DNA of 54,600 bases from Arachidicoccus rhizosphaerae (lineage in GTDB: Bacteria > Bacteroidota > Bacteroidia > Chitinophagales > Chitinophagaceae), in assembly GCF_900107765.1 (NCBI RefSeq), contig NZ_FNQY01000028.1, positions 1-54,600 on the forward strand. The letters run 5' to 3'. Under the pieces are notes generated by a model. The model had not been told where the DNA came from. It made no database searches and saw nothing but the letters and a program-made list of their open reading frames with translations. Every line of letters starts with the position of its first letter. The first letter of the stretch is position 1. This document shows positions 29,150-37,545 of this stretch, one piece after another. The position numbers were made by a program, and so were the translations under genes.

Positions 29150-30004
29150 TTATCTGCCTGCCGGTTTGTCATTTACCGCTTTTGCAAACAGTTCGTTATA
29201 TTCTGCATGCTGCAAAGTCGGCACAAATCCATCCTGTTTATCTCCAGGCAAAAACTGACTGGCAGTTTCCTGCAAATAGCCGTAGGCGACTCTAAATAAA
29301 CCTGAGCCCAGGCTGATTCTTTTAACTCCGATATCTTCTAATTGTTTCTGACCAAAATTATTTTGTTCTAAAGATAACAGTACATTTACAGGCTTCGGGT
29401 TTACGGCCTTTACAAGTGTTTCTATGTCTTCCAGGGTTCTGATACCGGGTGCAAATAATACATCCGCCCCCACCTCTGCATAGGCCACCAACCGGTCAAT
29501 CGTATCTTTTAGATCCGCTTTACCATGAAGATAGTTTTCTGCTCTGGCGGTCAGCATAAAAGGCTTATTTAAAGCCCGAACTGCTTTAACAGCGGCCTTG
29601 ACTCTTTCTACTGATAATTTAAAATCATAAATGGGCTGCTCGGCAAGACCGGTCGCATCTTCAATAGAAGCCCCGGATAAACCGGTAGCGGCTGCCAGTT
29701 TTATCGTAACCGCGCAATCTTCCGGAAGATTGCCAAAACCATTCATCAGATCTGCGGAAACAGGAATGGAAGTATTGTCTAATATCTGCTGGGCATTTTT
29801 AAGCGCATCTTCCCGACTAACCCTGCCTGGGTCATCAGGCTTTCCAATAGAGAAAGCCATACCGGCACTGGTGGTCGCGATTGCGTCAAAACCCATATTT
29901 TCTAAGAGACGGGCAGAGGCCCCGTCCCAGGCATTGGCTAATACAAATATCCCGGGACGATAATGTAGTTCTTTAAATCGGGCCGCACGTTGCAAGTGAT
30001 TCAT
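29150..30004 (-). CDS. isocitrate lyase/phosphoenolpyruvate mutase family enzyme
   Basis: 284 aa, the size of the short PEP mutase/2-methylisocitrate lyase branch rather than true isocitrate lyase. Motifs: ANAWDGASARLLENMGFDAIATTSAGMA (about 23-50), PVSADLMNGFG (about 82-92, metal-binding Asp), GASIEDATG (about 109-117), and ARAENYLHGK in the place of the KKCGH lyase loop. The altered loop argues against isocitrate as substrate. It is probably a carbon-carbon or phosphorus-carbon bond lyase or mutase of unknown substrate. It is divergent from the second GH20 gene, with a 13-bp inverted repeat between them. Confidence 0.85.
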   Translation of the reverse strand: MNHLQRAARFKELHYRPGIFVLANAWDGASARLLENMGFDAIATTSAGMAFSIGKPDDPGRVSREDALKNAQQILDNTSIPVSADLMNGFGNLPEDCAVTIKLAAATGLSGASIEDATGLAEQPIYDFKLSVERVKAAVKAVRALNKPFMLTARAENYLHGKADLKDTIDRLVAYAEVGADVLFAPGIRTLEDIETLVKAVNPKPVNVLLSLEQNNFGQKQLEDIGVKRISLGSGLFRVAYGYLQETASQFLPGDKQDGFVPTLQHAEYNELFAKAVNDKPAGR

Positions 30005-30089
30005 GCTAATTGCATTTAAAGTGAGCCATATCGTTAGAGGCCGCCGACTATGATAAACGGCAAATCCTTCAATAAAAGTACTACTTTTA

Positions 30090-30120
30090 CTGCAATTGGA
30101 AAAAGAATTTCCAATTGCAG
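30090..30120. promoter_or_regulatory. 13-bp perfect inverted repeat between divergent genes
   Basis: CTGCAATTGGAAA (30090-30102) and TTTCCAATTGCAG (30108-30120) flank AAGAA. The repeat sits in the 169-nt gap between the PEP mutase-family gene (start 30004, minus) and the GH20 gene (start 30174, plus). It could bind a dimeric regulator controlling both, or form a hairpin in the GH20 leader. Confidence 0.6.
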
Positions 30121-30173
30121 ACGCTCAAATTGTAATTACAACTAGAAACAGCAATATTCACATTTTCATTAAT

Positions 30174-32768
30174 ATGAAATCTTCCATCTTCCGCTCTTTC
30201 TCTGGTCTATTAAAAACGCTGACCTGCAAAAGGACCAGACATTTAACTTGCACTACTTCCGCCTTATTAATAATCGTTCAGATTTCTTTGGCTGCACCAG
30301 CCTTTAAAAATAACAGGCCAGATGGCTTTTTAGATAAAATAAAAGATTCGACCTTTTCTGATACCCTTCAGCCGCTGAGCTATGATTTGGTTCCAAAGCC
30401 GGTTATGATTGAAAAGGATCCGGATGAGGGCTGCTTTCTTCTGAGTCTGACAAAGGCAGCATCCGATTCTGCTAAGATTTATATAGAAGTTCCAAAGCAA
30501 TGGCGCGGTACCGCTGAACTGCTGGCAGATAACTGGCTGCTGCCCGCCTCCACCGTCACCATCATTTCAGCACTTACTGAAAAAGCCGGCACTTCTAATA
30601 TAAATAATATAAGCAATAAGACAATCCACAGACAGCAAAACAGGAGCTCCGACAAGACGTATTTATCTAAAACGAGACGTATCATTTTCCAGCAGCTTTC
30701 CAGTGCGCAGCTCGGGAAAATGATGGAGACGGCCTTAGCGCATAATAAAAATACGACCTCCCCTCGGGATGTATCTGTCATGCAGAGCCATATTGAGCAG
30801 GCGTATGTCCTAAAAGTCACCTCCAGAGAAATTATAATCCAGGCTGCTGCTGACAAAGGAGCCCTGAATGGCATGTTTACCTTACTGCAATTACAAAAGC
30901 TTCAATGGGATAGACACCGCGTTCCTGCAGTAACCGTTTATGATTATCCCCGCTATAGCTATAGAGGACTAATGCTGGATGTCAGTCGTAACTTTTTCCC
31001 GCCCATGTATATTAAAAAGCTGCTGGATCTGATGGCTCTTTACAAAATGAATGAATTTCACTGGCATTTAACCGACGGCGCCGGCTGGCGTCTGGAGATA
31101 AAAAAATACCCTTTACTCACCTCACTGGCCGCATTCAGGCCAGAAGGCCCACAGACTAAATGGAGTCAGAATGGAAGACGTTATGCCAAACAAGGAGATC
31201 CTGAGAGCTATGGCGGTTACTACACCCAGCCGGAAGCTAAAGATATTGTAGCCTACGCCGCTCAAAGGGGAATTAATATTATTCCGGAAATTGAATTTCC
31301 CGGACATGCGGAAGAACTGTTACATGCCTATCCCTTTTTATCGGCCACTGGTTCTGCTAAAGATGTCCATGAATTGAACGTCTGCAGTGACAGTACTTAT
31401 ACCTTCATGGAAAATGTTCTTACAGAGGTAATGTCCATCTTCCCTTCTACTTATATCCATATAGGTGGTGATGAGGCTTCAAAAAAGTCCTGGCAGGACT
31501 GCGCCCAATGCAAGGAGCTGATGCAAAAAAGTCAGATCAAAGATTTAAATGGTCTGCAGAGTTATGGCATTCACCGACTGGAAAAGTTTTTAAACCAACA
31601 CGGCCGCCAGCTATTGGGTTGGGATGAGATAACCCAGGGTGGACTGGCTCCAGGCGCTGCCGTAATGGTGTGGCGTAATCCCCACACAGCGATCCAGGTG
31701 GCAAGAGCAGGCCATAAAGTCATACAGGCAACCAGTAAATACCTTTATCTGGATCATTATCAATCTGATCCCATGACAGAACCTGAGGCCATAGGCGGGT
31801 ATATTCCATTGTCCAAAGTCTATGCCTTTAATCCATTGCCGGAAGACAGCCTTAGCCTTTTCCAGCAAGCAAACATGTTGGGAGTTCAGGCCAATTTATT
31901 CACCGAATGGGTGCCGACTATGGAGCATGCTGATTATATGCTTTTCCCAAGAGCACTGGCACTGGCAGAAATCAGCTGGACACCGCATGGTCTGCAGGAT
32001 TTTCCCGATTTCTTAAAGAGAATGCAGCAACAATATCTGCTATTACAAAGAGCACATGTCAATTATTGCAGACCCAGGCCTGTGGTTTTGCAAGATCAAC
32101 AGGTCGACCGGGAAAATCAGCAAATTATTGTCTCCCTCTCCAGCGAACTGTATCAGCCAGAAATTTATTATACAGTGAATGGCGAGGACCCTGTAAAATC
32201 AGGTAAGCGCTACACCTCCCCTTTTGCCATCAAAGGCCACGCCCTGGTCAAAGCGGCGATTTTATCGCAAGGAATAAGACCAGAGGAAATTTCCCGGGCG
32301 ATCACAGACAGTTTCACCGTGGATTACCACCGGGCAATCGGCAAAAGAGTAATATACAATGCACCTTACGCTAAAAGCTACCCGGCTGCAGCAGATGCGA
32401 CTTTAACGGATGGCATCACCGGTTCATTAACCTATAGCGATGACCGTTGGCAAGGCTTTTTAGGTAAACAAATGGATGTCACAGTGGATATGGGCAGTGA
32501 AACACAGCTCCGGAGTCTGGACATTCGGTTTATGCAGCTAACCGGCCCTGGCGTATATATGCCCACTGAGGTAAAGGTCCAGCTTTCCGGCGACAATCAG
32601 CATTTTACGGATGTCGGCAGTGTCAAGACCACCACTCCCGCCTCACAGGACCGTCTTCGCTTTGAAAACTACCATTTTAACCTACAAGGTAAAAAAGCAC
32701 GGTATGTCAGACTGATCGCCCCGCATGACCGGGGGTTCTTATTCACCGATGAGATTAAAATTTATTAA
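30174..32768 (+). CDS. GH20 beta-N-acetylhexosaminidase with C-terminal chitobiase-like and discoidin domains
   Basis: 864 aa from ATG 30174. The alternative TTG at 30096 would run through the inverted repeat and is disfavoured. A hydrophobic export segment covers about 28-48. GH20b-like sequence precedes the catalytic domain starting at YSYRGLMLDVSRNFFP. The catalytic pair D433-E434 lies in IHIGGDEASKKSW. After the barrel comes a CHB_HEX_C-like Ig segment with IYYTVNGEDP, then a carbohydrate-binding discoidin-type (F5/8 type C) domain containing RWQGFLGKQMDVTVDMG and ending AHDRGFLFTDEIKIY-like sequence. This is the common Bacteroidota exo-hexosaminidase architecture. Residues 120-190 include an unusual polar insert. 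Confidence 0.93.
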   Translation: MKSSIFRSFSGLLKTLTCKRTRHLTCTTSALLIIVQISLAAPAFKNNRPDGFLDKIKDSTFSDTLQPLSYDLVPKPVMIEKDPDEGCFLLSLTKAASDSAKIYIEVPKQWRGTAELLADNWLLPASTVTIISALTEKAGTSNINNISNKTIHRQQNRSSDKTYLSKTRRIIFQQLSSAQLGKMMETALAHNKNTTSPRDVSVMQSHIEQAYVLKVTSREIIIQAAADKGALNGMFTLLQLQKLQWDRHRVPAVTVYDYPRYSYRGLMLDVSRNFFPPMYIKKLLDLMALYKMNEFHWHLTDGAGWRLEIKKYPLLTSLAAFRPEGPQTKWSQNGRRYAKQGDPESYGGYYTQPEAKDIVAYAAQRGINIIPEIEFPGHAEELLHAYPFLSATGSAKDVHELNVCSDSTYTFMENVLTEVMSIFPSTYIHIGGDEASKKSWQDCAQCKELMQKSQIKDLNGLQSYGIHRLEKFLNQHGRQLLGWDEITQGGLAPGAAVMVWRNPHTAIQVARAGHKVIQATSKYLYLDHYQSDPMTEPEAIGGYIPLSKVYAFNPLPEDSLSLFQQANMLGVQANLFTEWVPTMEHADYMLFPRALALAEISWTPHGLQDFPDFLKRMQQQYLLLQRAHVNYCRPRPVVLQDQQVDRENQQIIVSLSSELYQPEIYYTVNGEDPVKSGKRYTSPFAIKGHALVKAAILSQGIRPEEISRAITDSFTVDYHRAIGKRVIYNAPYAKSYPAAADATLTDGITGSLTYSDDRWQGFLGKQMDVTVDMGSETQLRSLDIRFMQLTGPGVYMPTEVKVQLSGDNQHFTDVGSVKTTTPASQDRLRFENYHFNLQGKKARYVRLIAPHDRGFLFTDEIKIY

Positions 32769-32834
32769 ACAGTAATTTATCTGCCCGGCTTTATACTGGG
32801 AATATTTTGCCGTAACTTTATTGAAAACGAAGTG

Positions 32835-33566
32835 ATGACAAATCCGGCACATTCCGCTAAGGACAAAAATTTCCCTGTCAAAAAAGAAGGTAGGACAATC
32901 AGACTTTCAGGCACAGCCAAACTAGGTATAAGTCTGGGCCTGGCCCTATTATTTTTTCTGTTAGTAAAAGTACCCAAGACCGCACATCTGGTACTTAGCT
33001 GGGATGTGTTTTGCCTGAGCCAGATTGTACTGATATGGCTGGCGATGCTTACAGATTCAAAATCCATCAGAAAAGAAGCCCAGCATGAGGATAGCAGCCG
33101 TAGCTTTATTTTTATCCTTTCTTTGTTTGCCGCCTTATTTTCTATTTTCTCTGTCGTACAAATGGTCTTATCGGCTGGCACAGGCGAACTCTACAAAGCC
33201 CTCAACCTGATCAGCTGCCTCAGTTGCATGGTGCTTTCCTGGATCCTGGTCCATACCATCTTTACGGTCCGGTACGCGCATTTGTATTATGCCAGAGATA
33301 ATGCCAGAAAAGACAAGCATGCCGGCGGACTGGATTTCCCCACACACCCTGAGGATAAGCAAAACAACGTGAATCAATGGCCGGATTTTTTGGATTTTGC
33401 CTATTTTTCCTTTACGCTCGGCACCACTTTTCAGGTGTCCGATGTGGAAATATCCGATAAAAAAATCAGGCGAATCGCCATGGTTCACGGCCTTTTTTCC
33501 TTTGCATTCAATGCCGCAATTATTGCACTCAGTGTAAATATCATTTCTGGGCTTATAGAGAAATAA
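32835..33566 (+). CDS. DUF1345 family integral membrane protein
   Basis: 243 aa from ATG 32835 (a GTG lies directly before it). Five hydrophobic segments are visible: about 35-52, 60-77, 95-120, 130-152 and 215-240. The signature DFAYFSFTLGTTFQVSDVEIS (about 185-205) followed by RRIAMVHGLFSFAFNAAIIALSVNI is characteristic of DUF1345 proteins, whose function is unknown. The N-terminal 25 residues are basic and cytoplasmic by the positive-inside rule. It follows the GH20 gene by 66 nt and may be cotranscribed, though a functional link is not evident. Confidence 0.9.
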   Translation: MTNPAHSAKDKNFPVKKEGRTIRLSGTAKLGISLGLALLFFLLVKVPKTAHLVLSWDVFCLSQIVLIWLAMLTDSKSIRKEAQHEDSSRSFIFILSLFAALFSIFSVVQMVLSAGTGELYKALNLISCLSCMVLSWILVHTIFTVRYAHLYYARDNARKDKHAGGLDFPTHPEDKQNNVNQWPDFLDFAYFSFTLGTTFQVSDVEISDKKIRRIAMVHGLFSFAFNAAIIALSVNIISGLIEK

Positions 33567-33647
33567 GCAGGGAGAAGCTTTAAAATCCTTACCGCGAGCA
33601 CTGCAGGCGATAGCTGATTTTCTGTATATAGCCCCTCTATATTAAGG

Positions 33648-34835
33648 CTATTTCCCTTTTTGCGTCGGGGTCTCTTCTTTAGGATTCAAATCCTTATGCA
33701 AGGCCATCATTTCTTTGCCGGCCAGTAAAAAGGCGCCTACGGCATATAATTCAGTATCATCATAATTTACATAACCCGGCGCTGCGCCTATTGGTTGCGC
33801 AAATCCAAGCATACCATTGGGGTGCAGACACCCAACCAATGCCTCCCAGGCTCTGTCTACTGTGGCCGTATACTGGCTGGCATCTAAAATACCATGGTTA
33901 ATCCCCCAAGCCATGGCGTAACAATAAAATCCGGTACCACTGGTCTCTTTGCCTGGATAACTGGCCGGATCCAAAAGGCTTGCGTGCCAGGTTCCATCGG
34001 CCTGTTGTAACCCAGCAATCCTGCTGGCCATATCCCTGAACTGGGCCACCCAGTATCTTCGATCCCAATAATCTTCCGGCATATATTCCAGCACTCTTGC
34101 AAGGCCTGCCAGCACCCAGGCATTCCCTCTGGACCAGAATACCTTTTCTCCGTTTTTTTCTTTTTGGGTAAAATAACGGCTGTCCCTAAAAAATAGTCTT
34201 TCTTTATTATCGTAAAGGTAATCAGATGTTTTCCACCAGAGTTTATCCACCAGATTCATATAGTTGCGGTCACCGGTAACGCTCGCCAGCATGGCAATAG
34301 GGGGCGGCCCCATAAAAAGAGCATCGCACCAGGCCCATTCTCTAAGACCAATATTATTTTTCCATTCCAAAGACTCCGTATGCGGTCTGTTTTTTAGCGT
34401 ATCAGCCAGAGACTTTAAATCCGCAATTCTATTTTGATCCTTTTTTAAAGAATAGAGCTGACAATAGAGTTGCCCAATGCAGTAATTATCCGCATGATAC
34501 CGGCTTTTACCGTCCTTTAGCTTCCACTGCAAGGAATCTGCCACTCCTGTTAAAAAATTCAGAGTGGCTGTATCCTTGGAAACATCCTGCCAGGCCAGCA
34601 GACCTGTATATAGTGCAGCACTTGTCCAATCACCCATCGGGTGACGCCAGCCTTTGTGTTTAATGGAATCCATCTGCCATACAGCAGCACGCTGCATGTT
34701 GGCATAAATGCTTTTGGACGAAGGACCGTTAATGACTGCACCGGACGAATATAAGGAGGCGGTTTTGCAGCCTGCCAGTACGACGATTGCCATAATAACC
34801 ACGGAACTTGTCAGGAATAAAAATCTGCTTTTCAT
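33648..34835 (-). CDS. GH88/GH105-type unsaturated glycuronyl hydrolase, lipoprotein
   Basis: 395 aa from ATG 34835; the frame is open further upstream, but MKSRFLFLTS begins a proper lipoprotein signal with VLAGC. The alpha6/alpha6 barrel shows GDWTSAALYTGLLAWQ, the NIGLREWAWCDALFMGPPPIAMLA segment with the catalytic Asp in WCDAL, and FWSRGNAWVLAGLARVLEYMP. It would hydrate and cleave unsaturated uronic acid from oligosaccharides released by pectin or rhamnogalacturonan lyases. The leader region 34836-35167 has no gene and no clear promoter. No lyase partner is in the window. Confidence 0.88.
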   Translation of the reverse strand: MKSRFLFLTSSVVIMAIVVLAGCKTASLYSSGAVINGPSSKSIYANMQRAAVWQMDSIKHKGWRHPMGDWTSAALYTGLLAWQDVSKDTATLNFLTGVADSLQWKLKDGKSRYHADNYCIGQLYCQLYSLKKDQNRIADLKSLADTLKNRPHTESLEWKNNIGLREWAWCDALFMGPPPIAMLASVTGDRNYMNLVDKLWWKTSDYLYDNKERLFFRDSRYFTQKEKNGEKVFWSRGNAWVLAGLARVLEYMPEDYWDRRYWVAQFRDMASRIAGLQQADGTWHASLLDPASYPGKETSGTGFYCYAMAWGINHGILDASQYTATVDRAWEALVGCLHPNGMLGFAQPIGAAPGYVNYDDTELYAVGAFLLAGKEMMALHKDLNPKEETPTQKGK

Positions 34836-35167
34836 AAAGGTATAGATCGTTAAATTGAACAGATTTGGCGACAGGGTATCAAAATTAGCGTTTAAAGGAC
34901 TGCTATACAGCCACAATTATCCCCTAATTAGACATATTTTGGTTGGTTTCCCATAAAATACCTGTCCCCTGTGCCCTGCAAAACTAAACAAAGTATACTG
35001 GCTTTACAAATTTCTGGTTACAAGCGCCCCAAACTGCCTGTTTTGCTCTCCCGCACAAAGATTCCCTCCGGCCTCAACGATTCCCCCCTTACACGCTACA
35101 ATAAAAAGACTTTACTGATACCAATCATCCCTTTTTTACGAATGGCAGATACTTAAAGCTAATATTA
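34836..35167. other. intergenic region, no gene recognised
   Basis: 332 nt upstream of the GH88/105 gene and downstream of the AbiEii remnant. GACATATTTT at 34931-34940 matches the right half of the susC-upstream element, but a 10-nt AT-rich match is weak. Nothing else is evident. Confidence 0.35.
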
Positions 35168-36295
35168 TTATATGGCCGTCTGTACAACGTCCGTCAGATG
35201 CTTTGATAATCCATTGCCTGTTAATGGGCGCTCTGATTCAGAATGCTGGCTGCAGTCTTTTAATCTGGGCCACTGAATTCCGTTAAACCACTGATTGATT
35301 TGCTGTATTTTTCCGACCAAAACCGGAAAGTCCCACTGCTGGTCGAAGATGACCTCTTTTCTGAGTTTTCTGTAATCATCCATTAAAGGGCCCAATAGAT
35401 TCAGAGGCGGAATAAAACATAGCTTTTTAAAGGAGCAGCCTCTAAAAGAAGTGGTAGAGATTTTGAGCCATTCATTACGATGGCGTCGCAATCGGTTGAG
35501 TAAATTTTGATCCATACGGTCGGTCGTAGTACTCACTAGTTCAAATAACTGGACAATATCATATAAATGCCTGGCAGTACCTATTATTTTATAAGACGCC
35601 GGTTCTTCAATCCTGTAAAGTTCATGCAGTAAAAGCATTTTCTCCAGCAGGCATTGCATGGCTGATACACTACGAACCTTAAATCCTGTACCGGCCGCCT
35701 GAACAGTTTGTGGTCCTGTATAATAACTGAGTAAATCCTGTTGAATACTACTTACCTGACAAAGCACAATGCCCAGAAAGCTGCACCTGATTTTTATAAT
35801 ACCTTTCGGGTTATGAATTCCTCCATAAAGGCAGGGATATTCCACATAAATATCTCTGATCGGCTGAGCTTTTTGAGTGTCAGCCAGAAAGCCTGCCCTG
35901 ACCTCCACCTGCACGCCCGTCTTAAGTAAGGCCTTTTGTAGTTTAAATTTTAACTCCTTCACCAGTATTTTCTCTACAAAATCACAGCCTTGCCGTTGGA
36001 TATTCTGTAAAAATTCTAAGGAAGGATTTTTGGGAGCCCGGCATCCCAAAGCCGCCTGTGCTACAAGAATATCTATATTCCTGCTTAAAGCCGGTGCAGT
36101 CCTTCAATGGTTGCGTACACTCCTGGACCCATGTAAGGTTAAATACTCGGCACTGGGTATTTCAAAGAGTGCCTTAAGCACAAATGACTGCCACCAATCA
36201 TGTTCCAAAAGATGCTGGGGAATTCCGGAACGGGTGGTCGCAATTTTAAGTTGCTGTTGGCGCTCCTCTTTTGAGGCCATTAAAAACTGTTGCAT
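35168..36295 (-). pseudogene. AbiEii/AbiGii-type nucleotidyltransferase toxin, inactivated
   Basis: Both parts lie in one frame. Residues 1-63 (ATG 36295) read like the family N-terminus: KEERQQQLKIATTRSGIPQH and DWWQSFVLKALFEIPS. A TGA at 36104-36106 then interrupts, and the frame continues with SRNIDILVAQAALGCRAPKNPS through MQCLLEKMLLLHELYRIEEP and RHLYDIVQLFEL, typical AbiEii C-terminal segments. The catalytic GGTSLSK motif is GSRSVRN here, and the SEDID metal-binding motif is SRNID. The toxin is thus broken twice over: a stop codon and loss of key residues. No AbiEi antitoxin gene is seen upstream. A short protein from an internal start at 36049 would lack the active site. Confidence 0.8.
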
Positions 36296-36507
36296 GTTTC
36301 TACTTTTAAATTAATAAAAAAAAATACATACACAATTTAATGGCAGATTACTGTTTAAAACCTGACATCCAGTACATTTTATTTTTTAACATATATCCCG
36401 CCTTTTTGGCTGAAAACCCTTTCCCCTATTTACTTTCAAGTGTTTTCGGCCAGAAACTCCAACTACTGCCAGGAATGAATAAAACAAAATATGGCCACCG
36501 GTCGTTC

Positions 36508-37488
36508 TTATTTGAGCTGACTATAAAGGTTAGGATAATCCGTGATTAATCCATCCACGCCCATATCCTTTAAACTTTGCAATTCGCTGAGGGTATTGGG
36601 TGTCCAGGGGATGACTTTTACACCCTGTTTATGAAATCCGGCTATCAATTCCGGAGTAACGATATGATAATCAGGAGAAAATATGGTTGGAGTAAACCCT
36701 AAGGTATTGATATACCCCTGAACAGTATTGGTGTCCTTATCCCCTACCAGATAGGACGTCTGCATATCCGGAAAAGAATCATGGACCATCCTTAGCGCTC
36801 TGACGTCAAAGGATTGAATCATGGTTCTTTTGGCAATTCCTTTGTCTATTATAATGTGCAAGGCCTTGGACACATAAGTACCCAGATCAGGATAATGTAC
36901 GCTGTCCGCCTTGGGGCTGGTCTTTAATTCTATATTATAAAGATTGATATGATTTTTCTGTTTGGCATAGGCCTCAACGGAGTCAATTAAAACGGTAAGT
37001 AAGGGGCGAACGGCAGGAATTTTCCTTTGTTTGGTGAAATTAGGATACGGTTTTAAGCCTACGTCATATTTGGCAATAGAATCATAGGTCATATTAAAAA
37101 GAAGCCGGCTCAACCCATCCTTTTTATTCATCGTTTCTCCTTCCGGTGTCAGACAGAAATCTGCGTTAAAATAAGCATCATGGCTCACTACGATCTGACT
37201 GTCTTTAGACATCTGGAGATCCATTTCCAGGGTACAGTTATAATCTATTGCATTTTTTTCACTGGCGATCGTATTTTCCGGCATAAGCCCTCTGCCACCC
37301 CGATGCGCCTGGGCATCAAAACCGCTTAATGGTTTATTAGTCGCTGACGAGGTGCAACCTGACAGCAAGCTGACCGTAAGAGGTAAAATAAGCGCGCAGA
37401 CCGCATAGGATAAATTATTCTTTATGCGGCTGCCTGCTTTAGGTGTCTTCCCTTTTACAGGAAAGGATAGGTTAGTATTATGACTCAT
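36508..37488 (-). CDS. glycerophosphodiester phosphodiesterase, lipoprotein
   Basis: 326 aa from ATG 37488 (MSHNTNLSFP); a longer start at 37533 would overlap the end of the phospholipase gene region without purpose. LLSGC at 41-45 is a lipobox, so the enzyme is periplasmic or surface anchored. The GDPD signature AHRGGRGLMPENT (61-73) carries His62, Arg63 and metal-binding Glu71; EMDLQMSKDSQIVVSHD follows with Glu, Asp and catalytic His. The C-terminus ends GVDGLITDYPNLY. It hydrolyses glycerophosphodiesters such as glycerophosphocholine to glycerol-3-phosphate plus alcohol. It starts 57 nt after the phospholipase C gene, almost certainly in the same transcript. Confidence 0.95.
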   Translation of the reverse strand: MSHNTNLSFPVKGKTPKAGSRIKNNLSYAVCALILPLTVSLLSGCTSSATNKPLSGFDAQAHRGGRGLMPENTIASEKNAIDYNCTLEMDLQMSKDSQIVVSHDAYFNADFCLTPEGETMNKKDGLSRLLFNMTYDSIAKYDVGLKPYPNFTKQRKIPAVRPLLTVLIDSVEAYAKQKNHINLYNIELKTSPKADSVHYPDLGTYVSKALHIIIDKGIAKRTMIQSFDVRALRMVHDSFPDMQTSYLVGDKDTNTVQGYINTLGFTPTIFSPDYHIVTPELIAGFHKQGVKVIPWTPNTLSELQSLKDMGVDGLITDYPNLYSQLK

Positions 37489-37545
37489 ATTTTCTATATT
37501 TAAAGCACCAGATACCTTTGCAACTGGTCTCAAAAAATGCTTAAT

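Noticed and set aside
36104-36106. In-frame TGA as selenocysteine or stop-codon reassignment
   Set aside because: Normal TGA stops occur elsewhere in the window, no SECIS-like context is apparent, and the flanking catalytic motifs are also degraded.
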